64,000 nucleotides of DNA, from the NCBI GenBank assembly GCA_026419785.1, contig JAODTK010001043.1, forward strand, positions 372,001 through 436,000. Direction: 5' to 3'. Positions 34,319 through 46,115 of this stretch are shown here, piece after piece; the first letter of the stretch is position 1, and the number at the start of each line of letters is the position of its first letter. The stretch is from Sclerodactyla briareus (Eukaryota > Echinodermata > Holothuroidea > Dendrochirotida > Sclerodactylidae). The notes beneath the pieces were generated by a model, which made no database searches, had not been told where the DNA came from, and saw only the letters and a list, made by a program, of their open reading frames with translations. The translations under genes were made by a program, and so were the position numbers.

Positions 34319-35283
34319 GAAATGATGTGACACTCGGCTCATTTTTGAATAACTGATGTGTGGGTGTATGGACAGGTGATTCTCTCCTTCATAAACTACA
34401 CATTCATACGGCTGAGATCATTGATGACTTGATACGCCTTATCTTTCAGTCGACAGGAATAGGCAAATTGCATCAGACTTGGTGGCTGCAGCTGAGTGGG
34501 AAACTGCGTACCACTGCATGAGAGGAAACGAACCATCGCCTGGAATATCAGGCATGATTCCAGGCCAGGAGCGTGACTTTCGCAAACGATTCTCCTCCCC
34601 TCCCCCACGCAGTGATATATGAGGTCTACTGGCAGAATTGCTGCGGCGTTTCGTGTGCAGACGTTTAATACTGTGGTTAACCCATTCTCTCTGCCGTTTC
34701 TTCCTCACATGTATTTGAATGCACGATCAGGGTCGTCATCCGTTCGAAAGTGGGGTTGGGGACGAGGTGGACTGCAATTTCCATTTGAGCGAGTTCCACA
34801 TGGTGGCGCGTAGCGACACTCAGAAAATTTTGGTTTTATACCTCCTAGATCGCCGAATGGCACTTGATGCCGGAATTGCAAGGAATCTGGATTTGCAATT
34901 TCAGTAAGAAAGAATGTGAAGAGTTGTCACTCTGCCAGAAAATGAGGCAGACATTATAGCAACACAGCATTTTTTTTAACAGGCCTCTTCATACTTTATG
35001 AGAAGAATAATCAGCAAGTGATTTCGAACACTAAATACCAAGAAACCTACGCAAGATCACAATTCTTGTAAACAGGTGACGCTAGGATTGAACCCAACCC
35101 CTTCATTTTCGCCATATCTGCTCAGCAAAGGGACAATTATGTGAATTAATGTACAAAACCGTTGTGAAATGTGGGAGATGATTTTGCCGGTATCTAAACG
35201 GAGCGCAATCATGCTTGGCACGAATCGTTGAGTAAATGTTGAGAGGAATAAGTCACTCAGATGACAGGAAAAATAATTTTCCT
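34319..35283. other. no gene recognised
   Basis: Non-coding by inspection; short frames only. Confidence 0.4.
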
Positions 35284-36347
35284 CAGTGGCGTAGGTAGGA
35301 TTGTTCAGTGGGAGCGTTGGTGGATGGGGGCAAGAGCCGTGGCGTCGCATGACTTTTGTCTGAGGGGGCACAGGGGGCACAGACCATTCTAGGGCACAAG
35401 AAACAAAAGAAAAGACTACTATCTGACCAGAAGCGCAACCATCGGTTGGCGCGGTGCGTCAGGAGCAATTTTGAGGTGCAGACCACAGAAAGCCGGAAAT
35501 AGCCTTTTCCTGGGCGGTTTTATGCTGCACGTACCAAGCTTCAAACTTGCGCATTTTTATGATCACAAATTTGTAATCGGTGGAAAATTTGACATTTTGT
35601 GGACATCGGTTCTCGTTGCCGACTTTCTAGCCCGGAGTCAAACCACCACCAGTACGCGCGCAAGCGCGCAATTTTTCTCAAGGTTAGGCACATCTGCGAA
35701 AAATCAGGGATCCCATGCAATTTAGGACCTTTCAAGCTTTAGCTCTACGCCCAACATGAGTATAAACGTCATGGCATAGAGGGCATGGAACTTCCGAGTA
35801 GTTGTTCCCTGGAGACAACGCGTTGAAAATCCAAAACGTATGATAGCCTCGGCTAATGCAGTTCAAAATTGCGCGTGGTTGAGAGAGGAAGAAAAGGACA
35901 AGAGGCCAAAAAGGTTCGTAACCCCAATAGGGTTGATGGCAGTTTCAGCTCAATGAAATGTGTTGTTATATTATCACCTCACAATATGTATACCTAGGGG
36001 TCAATGAGTCAGAAATTTTCCATAGAGCTTGCAGAGATTTCGGGAGAGGGGAGAGGAACGGGAACGAGGTCCCCACTAGTCCACGCGCGGAGTGCGAACT
36101 TTGTGAACTTTGTAGTTCATGGGCGATTGGACAATTACTGGGCCACTGCTGTAATAAAAAACAAAAAATTAGCCAGGTCTAAATTCAAAAATGGTCGTCG
36201 AATACTGACTGAAGATATTTTTCTCGAAAATCACAAATTCATTGGGGGGACAAACAACGGGAGGAGGGGCCCATGATGTTTCAGAGGGGCACTCCCCCCC
36301 CCCCCCCAACCCCCCCCCCCCCCCCCCCCCCTCTTGGCGATGCCATG
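35284..36347. mobile_element. probable non-autonomous DNA transposon
   Basis: The left end CAGTGGCGTAGG has the form of a common hAT-like terminal repeat. The right end CCCCTCTTGGCGATGCCATGG is a degraded complement of the usual CC.TGGC.ACGCCACTG. Poly-C precedes the right end, as is common in such elements. No transposase is visible inside and no clear target duplication was found. Confidence 0.4.
36290..36332. repeat. C-rich homopolymer tract
   Basis: Two C runs separated by AA next to the right end of the probable DNA transposon. Confidence 0.8.
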
Positions 36348-39290
36348 GGGTGTAAGAATTTCATATGGTCGTGATTAATATCTGAGCGGAGCGACAGCAT
36401 AGGTGGGTGAGTAGTGTCCACAGAAATTTTGGAATACCGGTAGGCCTCCTGAGATTTTTAGAAAATGCATTCACTAATCTTCTATGATCTTTCCACAGCC
36501 TTAGGTTTTGTAGGGGTGCTAGACATTGGGAAATGGTGAGCTTTTAATAATATCCGAATAAATTCCGCAAATCTTACAAAGTGCAATTCCATTAGTTTAC
36601 GAAAAAACCACCATTTTTTTGTTGGCACTCATAGATTTTTGGGGTAACCTCTCCAATTGTCCCCCTATTCTTCTCCTCTCCTCTTCCCATTCTTTCTTGC
36701 GCCCGCAGTTGCGCAACTCCGAGTTTCTCGATCTCTACTTGATATCAGGCTGCCGTTGGATTCCTGTGACAATGGTGTTGCTCTCACTTGGTTGTTAATG
36801 GCCACCGACTGTACGGTCTACGTTGGGCAGGGGGGTGTATCGTGGCAACTTAAGCGGAGTCCCCAACGTCATCTGATCGGATCGTATTAAATGGATTGTC
36901 GTCTGCTAACGTCCATCCACGAACAAGCGACGGCGATTTTGCATGACGGAACGACAAATCGTCATGTGCAGCACACTCGGTATATCGGAATCACATACTT
37001 CCAATATTAATATATCAATTCTATTTGGAATGGAAAAATGCGTGAAATATCCATTTGGGTTTCAATTTATCTAATTGCTGGGTGCAGTATATTTGGGTTT
37101 ACAAGATTTATTATAATTGACAACAATCCTAACTTTAAGGATTTTATTAGGGCAAGGGGGGGCCCAGGGGATTTATAGTTAACCGCGCCTGATAAATGGG
37201 GTTCGGGTTGGGTGGTTAAACAGGGTAACAACATTACTGTTTCAGCTGATTCTGCAGCGCCGGCGGCTTTCATGTGGCCATAATTATGGTGCGCTATCTT
37301 TTCGAGAAAGGATATCAAAATAAATTTTAATTGTCGAGTCATTGCAGTTCGACTTAGCCCTTATAGCGGGTATGTTGGCGGATCCACCGAATCATCATTA
37401 ACCATGCTCTTCCCCCTGACACTAGCCTACGTCACTTTTCAGTTTTTTTTTTTCCCTCGTATTTTTTACCATGGCGCCTTCCATCTCTCTTATTCCTCTT
37501 CCTCCTCTTTCCGTTTCCTTCTCCTTTGTCCTTTTTTTCTCTCCCTCCTTTTTCTTTTCTCCTCTGCCTTTTTTCTTCTTTCCCCCTTTCCCCTTTTCCC
37601 TCCTTCCTCGTAACCAGGGGCGGCGCGCGGCCCCCAAAACCCCCCTGGATACGCCTGTTGTGCGGTGTGTGGTGTCTAGGAGCCTTCTAAGCACACCTCC
37701 TTGGGCCAGTTAAATCCCCTTCCGGAAACCCTGCGGTTTATTGGACTGAAAAGTTCCAGAACATTAAAAGTAGTTTCGCTAAAACGAAATTCAAAGCATT
37801 CAGCTTCGAAGAGTAGAGAATGTGAGGTGAATGATAGAAGGCCGGTAATGAGGTTTAAAAGAACAGAGATTAGAGGATTGGACAGAAAACGATTCGATGG
37901 TTGCCTGATTCGCTCAGATTTTTATTGCAGATATTTTATATCATATACGGAAAGCAGAAAATATTACGGTGCGCGGAGCGCATGAAATTTTTCACTTACG
38001 AGATGCGAGCATGAATTGTCCCGCAGTAGACTGAAATTGAATAATAAAAAACTATGAATATCACTTTGAATGCGACGAGTAAGAGATGGACAAGAGTTAT
38101 AGGAATTTATTAAAGAGGAGAGATTCGTCGAAATAAACAAACAAACCATCGCAGGATTTTCATTGTAAAAAGAGTAGGCGCCCCGCTCAGCCTGTGTCGC
38201 CATCAATTAGCCATTACTTGGCGGTTCAAAGACTGTAATGTCTCAGCATTATAAAAGAAATTATCTGCGCATATGTTGAATGTATTTTCGGTTTGTAGTA
38301 CGTTACTTACTATGCTAAGTGTTCCTATTTCTCTGCATGACTGTTGGTCGTTTCCTGCTTAAGTTTTATTGATTTTAATATTTAAATCGGTTGGTTCATG
38401 CACGAGCTACTTGCATGGCCCATGTAATGCAGACTGGAATATAAACGACCCCATAGCAAACAAACAGCCTGATAATCGCGACCAAAAATAAAATACAGGG
38501 GACGGGATGTTTTTCATCTCAGGACGTACCCAAGCCGATTGGGTATGCTTATCCAAACGTATGAACCAGAGCTGAAAACAAGACAGGAAGACAAATCGAC
38601 GCAAAGGTCAACATGTTACGTTAACATCTACCAGGCCTGGTCTACCCAATATTTGACAGTTGCCATTTAATAAAATAGCCATGAAGTGGGTTAAAAAAGT
38701 TAACATGCACGTAAGTGGACACAAATTGCCTAATGTAAGCCAAAGAGCAAAAACTTTCTCAGAACTTTTGTTACGAGGAGTGTCCAGGCTTTATTGCACG
38801 GCTTCGCCAAGGCGTAAACTAATCACACACCCGTGCAGTTGCTCCCGATCAGAGTGGGTGACACTTTGCACATAGGCTCAGCACCTCGATCCATTCATAA
38901 ATCATTCAATATATTATTTCCCCCATCGTTGTAAAGCGCTGAACTGAATATCACGAACACGGAAGGTGCGAGTCATTCCTCCACGCGTCAACAAGTGTGG
39001 GGGGGGGGGGGGCATCCCAGCATCCTATCCGCGAAGTTAGTCCGTCTGAAAAAAACACACAGACTTCAAATAGAAACTAGAAAAATGTCGGGCGGGAGTT
39101 AAACCGCCAGGACGTATTAGATCCCCGCATTCTCTTATTCAAGGAAAATTTGCGTGACATGAAACCGGGACAATATTCGTGGAACGAAGATATTTATAGA
39201 CTTGTGAAGCGACACGTGTACAGGGTAAATGGGTCATTCCATAATGCCTGGTTAATTGTATGAGGCACCTATAGCCCCGGACAAGGTGGC
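36348..39290. other. no supported gene
   Basis: Contains the polypyrimidine tract at 37440-37612 and a transposon-end-like fragment (GGGGCGGCGCGCGGCCCCC...CCCCCCTGGATACGCC) at 37617-37660. Reading frames over the tract are compositional artefacts. Confidence 0.4.
37440..37612. repeat. polypyrimidine (TTCC/TTTCTC) tract
   Basis: About 170 bases almost entirely C and T on the plus strand, with only a short interruption near 37466-37480. Such tracts can form triplex DNA (general knowledge). Confidence 0.75.
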
Positions 39291-40960
39291 GTCCTTTAAA
39301 ATAAGAACATTTATTCAAGAGGCGACCTTTAACAACATGGCCACCGACAGAGGTCAAATTCAGTCAGAGGTCATTCAATTATTCAGTCAGAGGTCAACAA
39401 CATGCAGGTCAAGACTAATTCTATCACAATGGTGACCATCCAGCCGTCGCAAGATATTCAATTCCCGAGTATAGCAAAAAACAGCTTTTTGACCCCTACG
39501 TGACCTCGGATACCTTTAATGATTGACAGTTTTTATTGAACGTGTTACTCCTACATGTGTACATCCACTCCTAGGAGATTTTTGCATTCTATGAACACAC
39601 CCAGTGCTATGCCGAAAAAGTATAAAATCGTTTTGACCCCTAGTGACCTGTTAATGCCTTCAATAAACATGGCGGTTTTTATGAAAATTGTTACACTCCA
39701 TGTGGATGCATGCCACTCCTAGAAGCACATTGCATTCCAATGAACATGTCCAATGTTATTGCGAAAAAGGTATAAATTGAACTTTGACCCCTGGTAACTA
39801 CCACAGTAAGTGTCCGATCGAGCGGGAATTTTTTCCCTTCATAAAGCAAACAAGCTCTATCAAAGTCCACAAATAACCAGTTTTCTATTTTTTTTTGCCC
39901 GTCGTAACTCCTTAAAATAAGCACATTTATTAAAGATTCAACCTTTAACCCACATGACCACCGAAAGAGGTCAAATTGCGGTCGGAGGTCACACACATTG
40001 CAGAGTCAACAATTATATGCACCCCAATGGTGAACCATCCAGCCTCGCAGATATTCATTCTCCGATTATAGCCAAAAAAAACAGTTTGTGACCCCTAAGT
40101 GATCTCGGATGACCTTTAATGATATGACAGATTTTATGACATTTACTCATCATGGGATACATCCACTCCTAGGAAGCATTTTGCATTCTGATGAACACAC
40201 CCAGTGCGATTGCCGAAAAAGTGTACTAAAAATCAGTTTTGGACCCTAAGTGAACTTTAATGACCTTCAATGACATGCGGTTTTATGAAACTTGATTCAC
40301 TCATGATGATTTGCATCCACTCCTAGAAGCATATTGTTCCAATGAACATGTCCAAGTTATGCGAGAAAGTTAAACTGAACTTTGACCCCTTGTAACTACC
40401 AAGTAAGTGTCCGATCGAAAGCGGGAGTTGTTTCCACCATAAAGCACACAAAGCTCTATCTCATATCCAAAATAAACCAGTTTCTATTTTTTTTGGCCGA
40501 AACTCCTTAATAAGCACATTTATCAAGATTCGACCTGTTAACCACATCATGACCACCCGACAGAGGTCAAAGTCAGGTCAGAGGTCACATAACATGTGGT
40601 CAACAATATATCACATGGTGAACATCCAGCCTTCGAAGTTATTCAATTCTCCTATTATGGTCAGAAAACAGGTTTTGACCCCTAAGTGACCCCGAAGACT
40701 TCAATGATATGACAGTTTTTCATGAGAATTGTTATCCTCTCCATTAGATACATCCACTCCTAGGAGCATTTGCATTTGATGAAAACACCCAGTTGAATTG
40801 CGAAAAAGTACTAAAAACAGTTTTTGACCCCTAAGTGACCTTCAGGACCTTCAATGGCATGGCGGGCTTTATGAAAATTGATACACTCATGTGATGATCA
40901 CTCTCGAGCATATTGCATTCCAATTAAACATGTCAAGGTTATGCGAAAAAAGTATTAAAT
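39291..40960. repeat. tandem array, about 600-bp unit, three copies with internal subrepeats
   Basis: Unit starts (ACTCCTTAAAATAAGCACATT or close) lie near 39291, 39903 and 40497. Each unit contains two related segments of about 150 bp, both with TTTTGACCCCTAAGTGACCT, CATCCACTCCTAG.AGCAT.TTGCATTC and TGCGAAAAAG. No coding capacity. Copies differ mainly by small indels. Confidence 0.8.
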
Positions 40961-41830
40961 CATCATGGTTTGACTGATCAGGAAACTAAGATGCAAATTA
41001 GTCCCACAAATTACCCTCAGTGATCGTGATGCCATTGAATAAATTATCCAGGACTGGTAGTAGGTCCTTTCACAAAAGTTTCGGCAAAATCCCCCGAAAA
41101 AGTGAGAAAATAATTGCATTAATTATTCTAATTTATGCTTAACGAATATGTAAATTAAACACACATAATGACCTTCGTGATTTCAACGCAATTGAAATAA
41201 ATTTATCGGGGACTGTTAGAAGGTCCTACTCACCAAGTTTCGTGAGAATCAAACAAAGTTTATAAAAATTGCTAATCGCTAATTGGGCCCAATATATGCA
41301 AATTAGTCACGCAAATGACCTCCAGTGACCTCGGCGACATTGGGAAAATTCATCTGCACTTATAGTTGGCCCTATTCACCAAGTTTCATGAAAATACAAT
41401 GAAGTTGGAAATACACATACATATGCCCGAATGTAATTAGGCTACTGGCCAAAGAAATTGCAAACGAACTCGGATGACCTTGAAGATGTAGCCATGTTTT
41501 CCGGCTCCAAACAACTACCCACAACCCCAAGTTCGTGTAAATCGCAAGAACTTGAAATTTTGCGAAAAAACCCGCAAGATAGAGGCAACAAATATACGAT
41601 ATAGCCCCATTTTCGAACTTATCCGAGACTATTACTCATACGGACATGGTACCAAGTTTGGGTCAATGGGATGAAGGGTTAACGAATGAGAGCGCTAACG
41701 CCTAAAGTTTACGGCGGCGGCGGCGGCGGCGGCGGCGGAGACGGCGGGGCACACGGCGAAACCATAATATCCCAGAAACTACGTGTTGCCGGGATGGGAT
41801 GGAATGAATAAAGATGACCTAATGCGGCAA
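40961..41830. repeat. degenerate interspersed element with GC-rich end
   Basis: Repeated blocks of ATGCAAATTAGTC.C.CAAAT then GACCTCAGTGACC, plus ACCAAGTTTCGTGA, lead into a CGG tract and GGCACACGGCGAAACCATAATATC. This is the layout of a widespread non-coding repeat type of marine invertebrates (recalled, not checked). Confidence 0.5.
41712..41738. repeat. (CGG)n microsatellite
   Basis: Nine perfect CGG triplets within the GC-rich end of the preceding element. Confidence 0.85.
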
Positions 41831-42116
41831 ATAATACAACCTGGATTGAGATATTCATTAGGGTTATCAGCTACAAAAAAACAGGACATGGTATAATAAT
41901 GTCCTTCTTATTAATTACTTCAGAAGAATACTCCATGCAAAGCATGGGCTAAGAAGACAATGTTAGTCATGAGTAGGCAATGGTGATTATTGTCGAGGTA
42001 GCCACAGCTGCGACACCAATATTGATGTGTCCTCTAAAGAAAAAATGCATCATCATCACAAGCTTTGAACGGTTTGCCGCATGCTTCATTTTGATTTGAT
42101 CTATGAAACATGAAAA

Positions 42117-42120
42117 GTAG
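42117..42120. repeat. target-site duplication GTAG, left
   Basis: GTAG directly before the 5' LTR is repeated directly after the 3' LTR at 48733-48736. Confidence 0.8.
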
Positions 42121-42740
42121 TGGACGCGCACCGGATTCTCCGGCGCTGCCTCTGATTGTGGTTGGACTATGAATTATGTCGTGGAACGGTTAACTTACGT
42201 GCTCGCGTGCGCGATCGCGCAGCTCAAAGAACTTACTCGGGGCGCGTCTACCGCGTATGCTATTCGCCCATACGTACAAGTGTACGACTTAGTTTATTTG
42301 TGTAGCCCCATACGTGCGGGTAACACTAAATCCCATACGTGTTTCGGACTGCCCGTCCCTCGTCGCGCGCAAGTACGTACCGACAAGTCGTCGTCTTGCA
42401 GAATCGCAATTTCCCTACGATGTTTCTTATTTTGATATCTAAGAGAAAATGAGACTTTGGGAGAGATGGCCAGCCACGCCAATGTCTGGGTTTGGGCGAA
42501 GCAGATTCATGTATTTTTGGACTGATAAAAATATTAGGGGTTCCTTTTATGTAATATAAAATAAGTAAGTTACATTTGTAAATCTAATCAGAGGTATGGA
42601 CGGTGGGTTAGGCTCTCAACCCCCAACTATGGAACGAAATAGAGATCACTGACTAGAAATAACATGGTCAGGCTCTTTTTCCAAGTGGTGAGTTTGCCCT
42701 CAACAACGGAACTTCGCGAGTTCGCACCGGCACGCCTACA
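42121..42740 (+). repeat. 5' LTR (620 bp)
   Basis: Begins TGGACGCGCACCGG and ends GGCACGCCTACA. It aligns along its whole length with 48090-48732, and most differences are single-base indels. It contains several CCATACGT/GTACG words and a TATA-like ATATAAAAT at 42554-42562 that is kept in the other LTR, a plausible promoter. Confidence 0.92.
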
Positions 42741-42741
42741 A

Positions 42742-42759
42742 TGGGTTTCAAGCGGCGGA
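42742..42759 (+). promoter_or_regulatory. candidate primer-binding site
   Basis: TGGGTTTCAAGCGG starts one base after the LTR with the TGG expected opposite a tRNA CCA end. The tRNA was not identified, so this is positional evidence only. Confidence 0.4.
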
Positions 42760-43100
42760 GATTCTCGGAAACTTGGAAATTTCAGCATGGCCTTGCAACG
42801 GTGAACGGAAACACGTATGGAGCGAGGAGGCCGCGGGTATGGGGTATGGTTATAGACATTGGGCAATCAGTACGTGTGAATAAATTACAATTCTCGTACG
42901 TGCGACGTCAAGTCGTACTGCACCGTTCGAACTGTCATCAAGTACTGGGATCGGACGCGTTTCATACGCCAGGGGTAAGGGTCTTCCGAAATTGAGCGGA
43001 CAACGGACTGTACTCTTGGACGGTTGCGCGCTTATAGCTTACACAAGTATAGGGCATATTCAAATTAATGTTTGTAGGCACATAGGCACACAGAGGAGCC

Positions 43101-46100
43101 ATGGACTTGGAGAATTCCACACTGGTATCCCAGGACAGGGGATCTGACGAGGAAGTTGAGTTGCACCACAGTGTACAATTGAGGCGGGAATTATCAGAAC
43201 GGAAGGAAGTACAGGCGGTGAAGGGGGAGTAAAAGAAATCGAATAGACTCAAGGAGGAAGTTCGATTTGAACTCTGTCTTTTCTGCAACTTCAACCGCTG
43301 CTGATAGACCGATATGTATATGGTGGTGTGGTAGCCGGCCTCGGTCAAGCCCCACCCGAGCTAGGGAGGACTTACCCGGAGAGGAGGAACATAAAACCCC
43401 CAAGCAGACGGGCGCGCAGGGACTTGTGCACTGTAATGGAGTCGGATGCTTGGATCCCAAGTGGCGGGAGGCCGCTATCAACGGGGGGCCCACAGGAACG
43501 CTGGCCGGCGGAATGGAATTGAAGGAAACTGGAGCAACTTTGAGGATGGGAATCAATGGATTTTAACCATCAGGATGGGACCCTGTCCCGTGGAACCAAT
43601 GGTGACTTGGAACAAGTACCCTCTGGAAGAAATGCCCAGAGTGTATTCCGCGGTATGTGGAAGGGAAAACACAGACGGACCCCCAACGAGAGGGAGGGGC
43701 GATTACAAGTAAAACATCGTGGGTAACCCAACGAGGGACGGGAGGGGCCACATACACGAAAAGCCAGTTGGGAGGAAACTTGAGGAACAAGGGGGGATCC
43801 AGATGGCCTCTATCGTGGCGTCCCGTACACCCACGAGGGTGGGAGGTGCCCCTTCGCAGGAAAAGTCAGTCTGGGAGGAAACCCCGAGGACCAAGGGCCC
43901 GAATCAACCAGGATGGCGTATCGTGGCGTAACCCACGAGGGATGGGAAGTGTTCCCTTCACAGGAAAATTCAGTCTGGGAGGAAACCTTGAGGAGCAAGG
44001 GTGGGACCCAGATAGAATATCGTGGAGTAACCCACGAGGGTGGGAGAAAAACACTTAAGGAACAAGGGTGGGACCCAGATAGAATATCGTGGAGTAACCC
44101 ACGAGGGATGGGAGGAAACCCTAAGGACACAGGGCTGAATCCAGATGGCGTATCGTGGCGTAACCCACGAGGGATGGGAAGTGTTCCCTTCACAGGAAAA
44201 GCCAGTCTGGACGAGAGCCTTGGGGAACAGGCCGGAATCAGATGCTCAACAGTGGCAGACCAACAAGAAGGAGAGACCTTCCCAGGCAGACGCACTGACA
44301 AGAAGAAAAATAGGATAGCACGGGACAGCGACAGCTGGACTTTTCCATCCGCCTCCAACAGGGATGGAGAATTGGCCCCAGACCGCGATGGTCAGTCGTG
44401 GCGTAACCCACTAGGAGGGGGGTTACCCCCAGGCCGGACGCGCCAACCAGGAGGGAGAATATGGAACTCACGACGAAGGAATAAGGGATTTTGCATTATA
44501 CCCCAAACCAGGACGTGCATCGGAGGTGGACAACGGCGGCCCAGCATGGAACCACGAGGAGGGGGAGGTCACCCCCAAACCGTTATACGACGCCTGGAAA
44601 GAAACGCTGAGGAGCAAAAACAAGGGGTCACTGGTTACTCATATACCCTGATTGGAGTATCAGGCCGAGCTCGTGGTACTGGGGAGGAAACCAGACCGAC
44701 AATTCCGGCCCAGCCTGGACCCGGGAAATGGGACAGAAGGATACCGAAGTCACCCCCCTGCAGAGGACCCTGGAACAATCGTGCCATTCAAATCGATGGG
44801 GATTGGTGGGAAGGACAGCCACATCGCCCTGCCGCAAGGGTGGTGGGCCACCCTTTTGACGGAATGTCGCGTGGAAATCAGTACCCACGAGGAGGAAGCC
44901 ATAGTCAAACGGGCCCACCACATAAAAGCCATCATGTTACCCGACAAGTTTAACGGATCGAACCAGTCGTGGGGGGAAGATTGGGTTCAAACTTGAACAT
45001 GTTGTAGCAGCAAAATCAATGGCAATTCGGCCGACGGAAGCTGCAGTTCTTCGGAGCAAGCCTGCAAGGGGAGGCTCGGAAGGTTGTTTTCGAACGTCAC
45101 CTACCCAGCGGTAAATTACGACGGATCGTGTCTGCAATGGAGCGCCGATTCGGTTCGGCTCGACATGGACTTTATATAGAGTCCAATTACAGAATCGCGC
45201 ACAGGAAAACAACGAAAGCGTCGCGGAACTAGGACAGGCAATAAAACATCTCGCGAGCAGGGCTACAGAGTGGAGAGTGAGTCAGGAGTCGTGATGAATA
45301 GAGCATTCCGCAATGCCCTCCGGGACCCGGAGTTAAAGAGGCAGGTCTACCAGGCACGACCTAACACGCGGAGAAGCTATATGCGTCGCCGCAGAAGAAA
45401 CAGAAATGGAGGCTTAGTCTTTAAGGCGGAATGGGCAGAGCCATCGGCGCAAGGAGGGAGAACATCCGCTTCGTAAATGTTGTTGGGAACCCCGAAAGGA
45501 CAGAGACGGGACTCCAAGGCCCCAACGAAGAAATACGAAAGTTGATCAGCGAGGAGATTGCCAAATCAATGGAGAAAACCCACGGAAAGGAATCAAAGGA
45601 GGGGGGGCTCCTAGGAAAAACCCGCGACAAGAGCAAAATTGAATGTTGGAATTGTCACGAGTTTGCAAATATTCCAATGAATGCTCCCAACCAACCCCGA
45701 CTACCCAGGGAAACGGGACAACGAGGACATCCGACAATAAGAAGACAAAACAAATTCGGAGGAAGGAAGTAAAACGGTTGCATGCAGGACGATCGTAACC
45801 CCAGCCCCCGTACGATCAGCTGGGCTGTACGTACAGGGGAGCGTAAAGAGAAAACGGGACATTCTTGGTAGATACAGGATCAAACAGGCTAGTATACTGA
45901 GCGAGGAGGCGTTCCGTAGGATGGCACAGGACAATGAACCAAAGGTGGATCCTGTGGGACCTCACCCTGGCAGTAGCTAATCGTGCCAATGTGCGACCAG
46001 TCGGAAGTATTAGTGCTATCCTAAAATTGGACAGTTCGAGGTAGAGCATGACGTTATCGTCGCTGACATTGACGCAGACGCTATGCTCGGACTCGATATA

Positions 46101-46115
46101 CGGAAACTATTAGGG
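43101..46115 (+). pseudogene. gag-pro: gag-protease coding region of the LTR element, frame-disrupted
   Basis: The start ATG at 43101 has a strong context (GAGCCATGG) and opens a charged, coiled-coil-like N-terminus (about 43 codons before the first frame break). A Gly/Arg/Pro/Trp-rich peptide-repeat region follows (43690-44240, fading to about 44620). A capsid-like domain begins near 44935 (LPDKFNGS, then ME.RFGSA, ESVAELGQAI, FRNALRDPELKRQV). A zinc knuckle CWNCHEF lies at 45643-45690, with its last Cys position reading Ala. The aspartic protease has FLVDTGSN near 45864-45887 and the flap-side DADAMLGLDI near 46074-46100. This Gag makes particles and processes itself (family knowledge). Frame changes are needed in several places. 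Confidence 0.75.
43690..44240 (+). repeat. in-frame Gag peptide repeats (33- and 22-residue units)
   Basis: ACCCACGAGGG recurs at about 43725, 43829, 43932, 44031, 44098 and 44163, spaced about 100 or 66 bases. Long units read W(R/S)NPRGMG + SVPFTGKFSLG + GNLEEQG.(D/N)PD(R/G)(I/V)S. Short units lack the 11-residue middle block. Unit lengths are multiples of three. Confidence 0.7.

Noticed and set aside
37404..37713. Phe/Ser/Pro-rich open frames
   Set aside because: They are compositional artefacts of the polypyrimidine tract.
39291..40960. CRISPR-like array
   Set aside because: The units are long, near-identical tandem copies with no alternation of short repeats and unique spacers, and the genome is eukaryotic.
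43810..44358. 182-codon minus-strand frame
   Set aside because: It is the antisense reading of the Gag peptide-repeat region, kept open by the repeat composition.
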